The position numbers were made by a program, and so were the translations under genes. Shown piece by piece: positions 1-5,111 of a stretch of 5,166 nt of DNA. Location of the stretch: NCBI GenBank assembly GCA_018970965.1, contig JAGWVG010000132.1, positions 1-5,166 on the forward strand, in the 5' to 3' direction. This DNA comes from Alphaproteobacteria bacterium (GTDB lineage: Bacteria > Pseudomonadota > Alphaproteobacteria > Sphingomonadales > Sphingomonadaceae). The notes beneath the pieces were generated by a model. It did no database searches. It was not told the origin of the DNA and saw only the letters and a program-made list of their open reading frames with translations. The stretch's first letter is position 1, and each line of letters starts with the position of its first letter.

Positions 1-1031
1 TCGCAGCATTTGCGCGGCACCCTGCTATCTCAAGGATCATTCTCGTTATTGGTGCAGGGCAAGAGGCGCTGGCGCATGCCGCCGTGGCTGGCCTGCCCGT
101 GGATGCTGTGGTTTTGGGCGGAACTGAGCGCCAGCATTCTGTGCGCGCGGGGCTTAATGCCGCGCACGACGCGGATTTTGTGCTGGTTCACGATGCCGCA
201 CGGCCCTTTCTGCCAGCAGCCGTCATTGATCGGCTGGTCGCCGCGTTAGAGACCAATAAGGCGGCCGTCCCCGCTTTGCCAGTTGTGGACACTCTGGCGC
301 GCGGCTCTGATTGCCTTGGCCCAGTGGTGGATCGAACCGGTTTGATGCGCATTCAAACGCCGCAGGCCTTTTGCCGACATACACTCTTGTCCGCGCACAT
401 TGCGTGGTCTGCGGGGCCAGCAAGCGACGATGCGCAAATGGTCCGCGCGATGGGCGTTACTGTTGCGCAAGTGGCTGGAGATAAGATGCTCGAGAAAATT
501 ACCTTGCCAGAAGATTTTGCAGAAGCTGAGGCGCGGTTTGCCAAGCGCCTCGTCACGCGGACGGGGCTGGGGTTTGATGTCCACCGCTTAGCAGATGGCG
601 AAGATTTATGGCTTGGCGGCGTTAAAATTGATCATGCTCAAGGGCTTGCAGGACATAGCGACGCCGATGTCGCGCTCCATGCATTGACGGATGCCTTGCT
701 CGGCGCCTTGGGGGAAGGCGATATTGGCACGCACTTCCCGCCCAGTGACCCACAATGGCGTGGGGCACGCTCGGATAAATTTGTGCGTCATGCCGCACAA
801 TTAATTGCCGATTCTGGTGGGCAAATTGACCATGTTGACGTGACGATCATCTGTGAAGCGCCGAAAATCGGCCCTCACCGCTCAGCTATGCGCACGGCCA
901 TTGCAGAGATGTTGAACATTCCAGAGCGGTGCGTGAGCATTAAGGCCACCACCACGGAGCGTTTGGGCTTTACGGGCCGCGGTGAAGGTATCGCAGCTCA
1001 AGCCATCGCCACCATAAGGACGCCTTTGTAA
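1..1031 (+). CDS. ispDF: Bifunctional IspD/IspF enzyme of the MEP pathway, 5' end cut off by the window
   Basis: The IspD half transfers CMP from CTP to methylerythritol 4-phosphate. The IspF half cyclises the later CDP-ME 2-phosphate to MEcPP, with CMP release. Both are cytosolic steps toward IPP and DMAPP. The reading frame is open from base 3 with no start in the window, so about 40 N-terminal residues, including the glycine-rich CTP-binding loop, are missing. The GTG at 84 is internal. Visible IspD motifs are GGTERQHSV (near 117-143), HDAARP (near 189-206), RIQTPQAF (near 348-371) and SDDAQMV followed by KITLPEDF. IspF begins near 555. It shows GFDVHR (metal ligands Asp at 576-578 and His at 582-584), GHSDAD with the third ligand His, and the terminal TTTERLGFTGRGEGI. 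The fused form is typical of alphaproteobacteria and some epsilonproteobacteria; elsewhere the two are separate genes. The stop TAA shares its last A with the next start. Identification is very secure. Confidence 0.97.
   Translation, partial: AAFARHPAISRIILVIGAGQEALAHAAVAGLPVDAVVLGGTERQHSVRAGLNAAHDADFVLVHDAARPFLPAAVIDRLVAALETNKAAVPALPVVDTLARGSDCLGPVVDRTGLMRIQTPQAFCRHTLLSAHIAWSAGPASDDAQMVRAMGVTVAQVAGDKMLEKITLPEDFAEAEARFAKRLVTRTGLGFDVHRLADGEDLWLGGVKIDHAQGLAGHSDADVALHALTDALLGALGEGDIGTHFPPSDPQWRGARSDKFVRHAAQLIADSGGQIDHVDVTIICEAPKIGPHRSAMRTAIAEMLNIPERCVSIKATTTERLGFTGRGEGIAAQAIATIRTPL
1016..1020 (+). promoter_or_regulatory. Ribosome binding site of the exported hypothetical protein
   Basis: AAGGA lies 10 nt upstream of the ATG at 1031, inside the last codons of ispDF. 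It supports the ATG that overlaps the ispDF stop (TAATG) as the true start and suggests coupled translation. Confidence 0.55.
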
Positions 1032-1615
1032 TGCGTGCGATAAGCAAATCTCTTAAAGCATGCGCCGCGGCGCTTATGTTTTGCGCACTCCCCGCGCCGC
1101 TTGCCGCGCAGACGGCACTGCCGTGCCTGACGCCTCCTGAAGCGCAAGCGATTATCAGCGTCACTTTGCCTGACATTATTGCTGGGACATCGTCCAAATG
1201 TGCGCCGCTTATTGGTTCGGCGTCATTTCTTGGCAGTTCTGGGCGGGCAATGGCCGATCGCTATCGGCCAAATGCTTTGACTGCTTGGCCGATAGCCCGG
1301 CCTGCCCTGCGAAAAATGGCCGGCCCCGACGCATCGTTGCTCGACATGATGTCAGATGAGAATTTACGTCTCTTTTCCTCCACTTTGGTTGCCACGGCTG
1401 TGGTGAAATCCATCAATCCCCAGCAATGCAGCGATATTGACCGGATTATGCGGGCAGTCGCGCCACTTCCGCCCGAAAATATGTCAATGTTGGTCGGGAT
1501 TTTGCTTGAAATTATGGCCCGACCAAAGGCACAGGCCGCCGTCGCGAAAGCGAAGCCGCCCATCAACATTTGTCCGGCCTCCAGCGGGTCTGGCCAAATG
1601 GTGACAACAAAGTAA
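1031..1615 (+). CDS. Predicted exported small protein of unknown function with four cysteines
   Basis: I do not recognise a family for this 194-residue protein. The N terminus looks like a Sec signal peptide: basic residues Arg2, Lys6 and Lys9, a hydrophobic core over about residues 10-25, then ALPAPLAAQ with probable cleavage near Ala26. The mature part would be about 168 residues with four cysteines (32, 57, 133, 181), an even number that could form two disulfides in the periplasm. It is mostly helical-looking, with an Ala/Met-rich stretch at about 150-172 and a basic, Pro-containing tail. No catalytic motif is visible. The start is well supported: its ATG overlaps the ispDF stop and AAGGA sits 10 nt upstream. 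The stop lies 5 nt before pncC, so it is probably cotranscribed with ispDF and pncC. Nothing in those cytosolic neighbours hints at its role. The middle of the gene carries a striking set of inverted repeats (1251-1296). Confidence 0.8.
   Translation: MRAISKSLKACAAALMFCALPAPLAAQTALPCLTPPEAQAIISVTLPDIIAGTSSKCAPLIGSASFLGSSGRAMADRYRPNALTAWPIARPALRKMAGPDASLLDMMSDENLRLFSSTLVATAVVKSINPQQCSDIDRIMRAVAPLPPENMSMLVGILLEIMARPKAQAAVAKAKPPINICPASSGSGQMVTTK
1251..1296. repeat. Three-armed inverted repeat able to form two exclusive hairpins
   Basis: The octamer TGGCCGAT occurs at 1251-1258 and again at 1286-1293. Its exact reverse complement lies between them at 1263-1270. The first and second arms form a perfect 8-bp stem with a 4-nt loop (1259-1262). 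The second and third arms form a perfect 12-bp stem (1260-1271 with 1285-1296) with a 13-nt loop. The two stems share the middle arm, so only one can form at a time. It lies wholly inside the coding sequence of the exported protein. It has no T-run and is therefore not an ordinary terminator. The repeat is seen directly; any function is unknown. Confidence 0.7.
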
Positions 1616-1620
1616 GCCTT

Positions 1621-2133
1621 ATGATTGATGCCATCCCAACTGAATTGGTAGAGACTGCACGCCGCGTGATCGAAGAAAACCGCGCAAAAGGGCGGCGGAT
1701 TGCGGTGGCGGAAAGTTGCACTGGTGGCTTGGTCTCAACGGCACTTACCGCGATTCCCGGATCGTCCGATGTGTTTGAAATGGGCTTTGTGACCTATTCC
1801 AACGACGCGAAGATGAGCGCGCTGGGCGTCGATTCGAATATTTTAGAAACCTTTGGGGCCGTTTCGATTGCGACCGCGTGGTCGATGGCACAAGGCACGC
1901 TTGATCATTCAACTGCCGATGTCGCCGTTTCGATTACCGGAATTGCGGGGCCAGATGGCGGCAGCGCGCAAAAGCCTGTGGGTACAGTCGTGTTTGCCCG
2001 CGCACGTCGCGGGGCTGATCCTGATGATGTGATTGCTGATACCAAGCAATTTGGCGATTTGGGACGCGGGCCTATTCGTGTTCAGGCAGCACTCGTGGCG
2101 CTGGAGCTGCTGCTGCCCGGCGCAGAGCTGTAA
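1621..2133 (+). CDS. pncC: CinA C-terminal domain protein, probable nicotinamide-nucleotide amidohydrolase (PncC type)
   Basis: Characterised members hydrolyse nicotinamide mononucleotide to nicotinate mononucleotide and ammonia. This returns NMN, including that released by DNA ligase, to NAD synthesis in the cytosol. The 170-residue protein is the stand-alone C-terminal domain; the N-terminal molybdopterin-binding-like domain of full CinA is absent, as in E. coli PncC. Family motifs in order are AESCTGGL (30-37, active-site region), PGSSDVF (46-52), YSNDAK (59-64), FGAVS (78-82) and GIAGPDGGS (107-115) followed by KPVGT. I chose the ATG at 1621, 5 nt after the upstream stop. An in-frame TTG at 1570 would add 17 unrelated residues read through the upstream gene. 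There is no clear Shine-Dalgarno, so initiation is probably coupled to the upstream gene. The last 52 nt overlap the convergent COQ10/RatA-family gene. The family call is secure; the exact activity is inferred. Confidence 0.93.
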   Translation: MIDAIPTELVETARRVIEENRAKGRRIAVAESCTGGLVSTALTAIPGSSDVFEMGFVTYSNDAKMSALGVDSNILETFGAVSIATAWSMAQGTLDHSTADVAVSITGIAGPDGGSAQKPVGTVVFARARRGADPDDVIADTKQFGDLGRGPIRVQAALVALELLLPGAEL

Positions 2134-2555
2134 AGCGCCTCTGCCCGCGCTTCAAAAGCATCGGTCATTTTGGTTAATGCGCGGTCAAAAAACTGGCCCG
2201 CAATGGCCTCGAAAACGCGCGATTTAAACTGAAAATCCACCATGAACCCCACCGCGCATCCGCCTTCCGGCAGATCACGGAACGTCCATTCATTGTGCAG
2301 ATATTTCATCGGGCCATCGAGATAATCGACGCGGATCGCATTTGGCCGTTCTTTCTTCACGCGCGACGTAAATTTCTCTTTTATGGCTTTGAAGCCAACC
2401 AACAAATCCGCGACCATTTCGGTCTCGCTGTTGGATGTGACACGCACGCCACTGACCCAGGGCAAAAATTCTCCATAGCGCGCAACATCGGCAACCAGAT
2501 CATACATTTGCGTGGCACTCCAAGGGAGAGTGCGTGTCTCGCTATGCTTTGGCAT
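2082..2555 (-). CDS. COQ10/RatA-family START-domain protein, probable ubiquinone-binding
   Basis: This 157-residue SRPBCC (START-like) protein belongs to the COQ10/RatA group. Eukaryotic COQ10 binds coenzyme Q and supports respiration. E. coli RatA was described as a ribosome-association toxin, but in alphaproteobacteria a quinone-related role is more likely (inference). Motifs seen are [20 protein letters not shown] (5-24), YGEFLPW (27-33), [12 protein letters not shown] (81-92), [11 protein letters not shown] (106-116) and the C-terminal [16 protein letters not shown] helix. A Ser/Ala-rich tail (143-157) follows the domain and is encoded opposite the end of pncC. I chose the ATG at 2553-2555, whose sequence [10 protein letters not shown] fits family N termini. 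A GTG at 2571-2573 would add six residues. There is no strong Shine-Dalgarno. The 14-nt overlap with the end of lipA suggests coupled translation in a lipA-led operon, an arrangement familiar in alphaproteobacteria. Confidence 0.9.
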   Translation of the reverse strand: MPKHSETRTLPWSATQMYDLVADVARYGEFLPWVSGVRVTSNSETEMVADLLVGFKAIKEKFTSRVKKERPNAIRVDYLDGPMKYLHNEWTFRDLPEGGCAVGFMVDFQFKSRVFEAIAGQFFDRALTKMTDAFEARAEALYSSAPGSSSSSATSAA

Positions 2556-3459
2556 TGGCCAATTGCGTTGCACGCGCCTGCTGCATCAGGGCAAAATCCC
2601 GATCCGCATGATAGCTAGAGCGCGTCAATGGCGAGGATGCGACCAGCAAAAAGCCCTTCGCGCGCGCAATTGCGGCATAGGCGTCAAAGGTTTGCGGCGT
2701 CACAAAATCCATAACCTTCGCGTGCTTTGGCGTCGGCTGCAGATATTGCCCAATGGTTAGAAAATCGATGTCGGCTGAGCGCATGTCATCCATCACTTGA
2801 TGGACCTCTAGACGCTGCTCGCCCAGCCCGACCATGATGCCCGACTTGGTGAAGATGGATGGATCATGCCGCTTCACGGTCTCCAATAAGCGCAGCGACG
2901 CATAATAGCGCGCACCAGGCCGAATTGTTGGGTAAAGCCGCGGCACGGTTTCCAGATTATGATTATACACATCAGGCCGTGCAGCAACGATCGCTTCGAC
3001 TGCTTTTTCCATCTTGTTGCGGAAATCAGGCGTTAAAATCTCAATCGTTGTCTCAGGCGTTGTGCGGCGCAGGGCTTCGATAACCTTCACGAATTGTCCA
3101 GCCCCGCCATCTGGCAAGTCATCGCGATCGACTGATGTGATCACGATGTGCTTAAGCCCCATTTCCGCTGCGGCGTCGGCCACATGTTGCGGCTCATTCG
3201 CATCCACCTTGCGCGGCATACCTGTCTTCACATTGCAAAACGCACATGCCCGCGTGCAAACATCTCCCAAGATCATCACGGTCGCGTGCTTCTTGGTCCA
3301 GCATTCGCCAATATTGGGGCACGCAGCCTCTTCACACACAGTGTTGAGCGACAAGCGGCGCATCAACGCTTTGGTCTCAGCAAAACCAACTGAGGTCGGC
3401 GCTTTCACGCGGATCCAATCCGGCTTGCGGACTCGGTCTGTTTGGGCAGGTGCTGTCAT
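2542..3459 (-). CDS. lipA: Lipoyl synthase (radical SAM, two iron-sulfur clusters)
   Basis: LipA inserts two sulfur atoms into octanoyl groups carried on the lipoyl domains of pyruvate and 2-oxoglutarate dehydrogenases and the glycine cleavage H protein. This cytosolic step sacrifices its own auxiliary cluster. The 305-residue length is normal. The auxiliary 4Fe-4S site has Cys42, Cys47 and Cys53 ([12 protein letters not shown]), completed by a serine of RSSY at 280-283. The radical-SAM site is Cys68, Cys72 and Cys75 (CTRACAFC). Further family stretches are [37 protein letters not shown] and IGQYLQPT. I chose the ATG at 3457-3459 ([10 protein letters not shown]...). The frame stays open upstream to 3552, but that extension runs into the carbonic anhydrase start region and shows no LipA homology. 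The stop overlaps the COQ10/RatA-family start. Nothing is missing or unusual in the active sites. Confidence 0.98.
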   Translation of the reverse strand: MTAPAQTDRVRKPDWIRVKAPTSVGFAETKALMRRLSLNTVCEEAACPNIGECWTKKHATVMILGDVCTRACAFCNVKTGMPRKVDANEPQHVADAAAEMGLKHIVITSVDRDDLPDGGAGQFVKVIEALRRTTPETTIEILTPDFRNKMEKAVEAIVAARPDVYNHNLETVPRLYPTIRPGARYYASLRLLETVKRHDPSIFTKSGIMVGLGEQRLEVHQVMDDMRSADIDFLTIGQYLQPTPKHAKVMDFVTPQTFDAYAAIARAKGFLLVASSPLTRSSYHADRDFALMQQARATQLANAKA

Positions 3460-3466
3460 GCCGCAG

Positions 3467-3478
3467 CCCTTACTCCTT
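3467..3478 (-). promoter_or_regulatory. Ribosome binding region of lipA
   Basis: On the minus strand this reads AAGGAGTAAGGG. The core AAGGAG is 13 nt from the ATG at 3459, rather far, while TAAGGG is at a normal 7 nt. Either way the purine-rich tract supports the 3459 start over the longer upstream frame. Confidence 0.55.
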
Positions 3479-3527
3479 GCCACAAGGCTTGCCAACCGTG
3501 GCGGGCTTGCTAAGCGAAAATTCCCCC

Positions 3528-3532
3528 AGGAG
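3528..3532 (+). promoter_or_regulatory. Ribosome binding site of the carbonic anhydrase gene
   Basis: AGGAG sits 6 nt before the ATG at 3539. It decides the start: the frame is open for another 525 nt upstream, antisense to lipA, but only this ATG has a strong Shine-Dalgarno and a family-like N terminus. Confidence 0.75.
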
Positions 3533-3538
3533 ACTCCC

Positions 3539-4162
3539 ATGCCCGAATTCAAGGCCCTGATCGAAGGATATAAACGCTTTCGCGCGGATGCCTATCGCCA
3601 GCAAAAAGCGCGCTATGATGAGTTGGCCTCAGACGGTCAGGCCCCGCCAGTTATGGTTATCTCTTGCTGCGACAGCCGCGTCGACCCGGCGACCATATTT
3701 GATACTGTGCCCGGACAAGTCTTCGCGCTGCGCAATGTGGCCAATCTTGTACCCCCCTTTGAAACGGGTGGCGGCCTTCACGGCGCCTCTGCCGCCATAG
3801 AATTTGGCGTTTTGGGGCTTGGCGTGAAGCATATCGTCGTCATGGGACACGGCCAGTGCGGCGGCATCAAAGCCGCGCTTGCGGATGCAAAGCCCGGCCC
3901 AAGCAACAACATCTTCATTGATAGTTGGATGGGCATTGTGCGTGACGCGCGGGATAATGTTATTTCCTGCCACCATGACGACCCACAGCGCGCGCTGGAG
4001 TGGGAGGCTATTAAAGTCAGCCTCGCCAATTTGCGTACCTTTCCGTTCATTGCAGAACGCGAAGCTGCGGGGGAATTGAAGCTCCACGGATCTTGGTTCG
4101 CAATTGCCGAGGGCAGCCTTTACGTGCTGGATGAAGCCGAAGGGAGCTTCAGCCCCGCATGA
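3539..4162 (+). CDS. can: Beta-class carbonic anhydrase
   Basis: This enzyme interconverts CO2 and bicarbonate in the cytosol with a zinc cofactor, supplying bicarbonate to carboxylases and buffering pH. The 207-residue length fits the beta class. Zinc ligands are visible: Cys43 within [10 protein letters not shown] (the CxDSR motif, with Asp45 and Arg47 forming the catalytic dyad), and His104 plus Cys107 within GHGQCGG. Other family stretches are RNVANLVPP (65-73) and [20 protein letters not shown] (85-104). The protein starts with [14 protein letters not shown] and ends [16 protein letters not shown], both normal. It is the first gene of a rightward operon, with the next start overlapping its stop as ATGA. 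It is divergent from lipA across 79 bp. The class is very secure. The symbol follows the E. coli housekeeping enzyme by resemblance only. Confidence 0.95.
   Translation: MPEFKALIEGYKRFRADAYRQQKARYDELASDGQAPPVMVISCCDSRVDPATIFDTVPGQVFALRNVANLVPPFETGGGLHGASAAIEFGVLGLGVKHIVVMGHGQCGGIKAALADAKPGPSNNIFIDSWMGIVRDARDNVISCHHDDPQRALEWEAIKVSLANLRTFPFIAEREAAGELKLHGSWFAIAEGSLYVLDEAEGSFSPA
4132..4151 (+). promoter_or_regulatory. Shine-Dalgarno in a hairpin loop before the PNPOx-like gene
   Basis: TGAAGC (4132-4137) pairs perfectly with GCTTCA (4146-4151), leaving an 8-nt loop CGAAGGGA that carries the purine-rich Shine-Dalgarno. An alternative 4-bp stem, GAAG/CTTC (4139-4142 with 4147-4150), would leave GGAG in a 4-nt loop. 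The following ATG at 4159 overlaps the carbonic anhydrase stop. The pairing is seen; an effect on translation is only possible, and ribosomes finishing the upstream gene would melt it. Confidence 0.35.
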
Positions 4163-4761
4163 GTGCTGCGCCCGAGACATTAGAGGCTGTGCTGGCAGAC
4201 ATTATCCGCCGGTGGACTGGCGCCGTAAAAGATCGGCATAGCGCCTTGCATACGCCCGTGGTCTCTTCCGTTATCGATGGGTGCCCCGCGTCGCGGATCA
4301 TGGTGTTGCGCGCGGCGACGGCCGATGGCACGGCCTTTAGGTTCCATACAGATGCCCGCTCTCCCAAGGCCCATGCGATCAGCAATGGCGCGCCGGTCTC
4401 GCTTCTTGGGTATGATGCGCAAGCGCGTGTGCAACTTATTGTACGCGGCAAAGGGCGGGTTGAGACAGAGAGTGCCGCAACAGATGCCGCGTGGCAGGCC
4501 TCCGCCCTGTCCAGCCGCCGTTGTTACCTCGCCGCGCACGCTCCGGGAACTGAAGTTGACGACGCAATAAGTGGGTTGCCCGACCATCTTTTGGCACGCG
4601 CGCCAACCGCAGATGAAAGTGAAGCCGGACGGGCCAACTTCGCTATCCTTCAAATTGAGGCAAGTGAATTGGAATGGCTGTTGCTCACCAGTTGCGGCAA
4701 CAAGCGTGCTGTTTTTCATTACGTAAACGAGAAATGGCAGGGTCAGTGGATCACGCCGTGA
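4159..4761 (+). CDS. Pyridoxamine 5'-phosphate oxidase-like FMN-binding split-barrel protein
   Basis: This 200-residue protein has the flavin-binding split-barrel fold of the PNPOx superfamily. SRIMVLRA (45-52), FHTDARSPK (62-70) and ARVQLIVRGKGRV (89-101) match the usual FMN phosphate and isoalloxazine contact strands. The C-terminal part has LEWLLL (171-176), KRAVFHY (182-188) and a short WITP end. The pyridoxal-phosphate-binding Arg-rich C terminus of true PdxH (W..RLxP with RxH) is not evident. I therefore call it a family member related to the Alr4036-type group, with an unknown substrate, rather than PdxH. It would be cytosolic, with no signal peptide. The ATG overlaps the carbonic anhydrase stop (ATGA), and its own stop overlaps the DUF393 start (GTGA), so the three genes are probably translated from one mRNA. 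Alternatives are a heme- or F420-binding relative with the same fold. Confidence 0.82.
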   Translation: MSAAPETLEAVLADIIRRWTGAVKDRHSALHTPVVSSVIDGCPASRIMVLRAATADGTAFRFHTDARSPKAHAISNGAPVSLLGYDAQARVQLIVRGKGRVETESAATDAAWQASALSSRRCYLAAHAPGTEVDDAISGLPDHLLARAPTADESEAGRANFAILQIEASELEWLLLTSCGNKRAVFHYVNEKWQGQWITP

Positions 4762-5111
4762 GCCGCCCCCGCTTGACCATCTGGTATGATGGCGCCTGCC
4801 CCTTATGCATCCGCGAAATTGCTGTGATGAAGCGGCTTGATCGCGCCCAACGGATCAGCTTTGTTGACCTAACAAAAGGCGACACCCCCTGCCCTCTGGA
4901 CCGTCAACTCATGCTCGCGCGTTTCCATGCCACAACGGCGCAAGGTGAAACGCTGTCAGGCGCCGCCGCATTTGCGGCTATGTGGCGCGAAATACCTCTA
5001 TTGAAGCCCTTGGGCCTCATCGCACGCAATAAAGCCGTTTTGCGGCTGTTGGAGTGGGCCTATCTTCGCTTTTTGAAGATCAGGCCCACTCTCCAACGCT
5101 GGGCGCGTTAG
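4758..5111 (+). CDS. DUF393 (DCC-motif) thiol-disulfide oxidoreductase-like protein
   Basis: This 117-residue protein carries the family hallmark YDGACPLC at 10-17, a DxxCxxC arrangement with Cys14 and Cys17 in a thioredoxin-like position. The C-terminal segment is typical: an aromatic and basic helix pair, ending LKPLGLIARNKAVLRLLEWA then YLRFLKIRP. Members are annotated as predicted thiol-disulfide oxidoreductases, but biochemical function is poorly established. I chose the GTG at 4758, which overlaps the upstream TGA (GTGA) and gives MSRPRLTIWYDG, close to usual family starts. An ATG at 4734 would add eight residues with a longer overlap and cannot be excluded. The stop TAG shares bases with the stop of the convergent gene. 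Its 3' coding region contains a strong hairpin (5049-5096). It is the last gene of the carbonic anhydrase operon. Confidence 0.88.
   Translation: MSRPRLTIWYDGACPLCIREIAVMKRLDRAQRISFVDLTKGDTPCPLDRQLMLARFHATTAQGETLSGAAAFAAMWREIPLLKPLGLIARNKAVLRLLEWAYLRFLKIRPTLQRWAR
5028..5047 (-). terminator. Candidate terminator of the leftward ettA-like gene, inside DUF393
   Basis: Read on the minus strand, AGCCG and CGGCT form a 5-bp GC-rich stem around the loop CAAAA, and the stem is followed by TTATT (TTTATT including its last base). It lies 60 nt past the ettA-like stop, directly after the larger hairpin at 5049-5096. The stem is short and the T-run interrupted, so this is a moderate candidate. On the plus strand there is no T-run after it. 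Confidence 0.4.
5049..5096. other. Long imperfect hairpin in the 3' end of the DUF393 gene
   Basis: The arms at 5049-5067 and 5075-5096 pair over 19 bp in three blocks: 6 bp (ATCTTC/GAAGAT), a 1-nt bulge at 5081, 9 bp (AGTGGGCCT/AGGCCCACT), a 2-nt bulge at 5091-5092, then 4 bp (TTGG/CCAA). The loop is 7 nt, GCTTTTT. On the plus strand it ends 12 nt before the DUF393 stop codon. On the minus strand it begins 11 nt after the ettA-like stop. It may stabilise or end the convergent transcripts, but no T-run follows it directly on either strand. The pairing is seen; the role is inferred. Confidence 0.6.

Larger units (their letters stand above)
3460..3538. promoter_or_regulatory. Divergent lipA/can promoter region
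   Basis: This 79-bp spacer is the only substantial noncoding DNA in the window and must hold at least part of the promoters for both divergent operons, unless these lie in coding sequence. A weak candidate for can is TTGCCA (3489-3494) followed 16 nt later by a poor -10-like TAAGCG (3511-3516). I see no convincing lipA promoter. Short repeats are present: CTTGC at 3476, 3488 and 3506, the last two within direct repeats GGCTTGC 18 nt apart, and a 5-bp inverted repeat CCTTG/CAAGG with a 3-nt gap (3475-3487). The region is certain as a spacer; the promoter elements are guesses. Confidence 0.45.

Noticed and set aside
84..86. GTG at 84 as the ispDF start
   Set aside because: The frame stays open to the window edge and the residues before it (RHPAISRIILVIGAGQEAL...) match IspD, so the true start lies upstream.
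246..584. 112-residue open frame on the minus strand opposite ispDF
   Set aside because: It is fully opposite a secure gene and has no recognisable motif or ribosome binding site, so it is a shadow frame of GC-biased coding DNA.
2122..2144. GCAGAG/CTCTGC inverted repeat spanning the pncC stop, considered as a terminator
   Set aside because: It has only six base pairs with an 11-nt loop and no T-run on either strand, so chance is likely.
2082..2573. COQ10/RatA-family gene as the toxin of a toxin-antitoxin pair
   Set aside because: No small partner gene is adjacent, and the lipA neighbourhood and COQ10-like motifs point to a housekeeping quinone-related role instead.
3014..3538. A 175-codon open frame, antisense to lipA, continuous with the carbonic anhydrase frame, suggesting a larger fusion protein
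   Set aside because: It lies opposite a secure lipA gene, shows no domain, and the strong Shine-Dalgarno and family-typical N terminus place the start at 3539.
3629..4180. 183-residue open frame on the minus strand opposite the carbonic anhydrase gene
   Set aside because: It mirrors a secure gene and has no recognisable domain. The similar 179-residue frame at 4180-4719 was rejected for the same reason.
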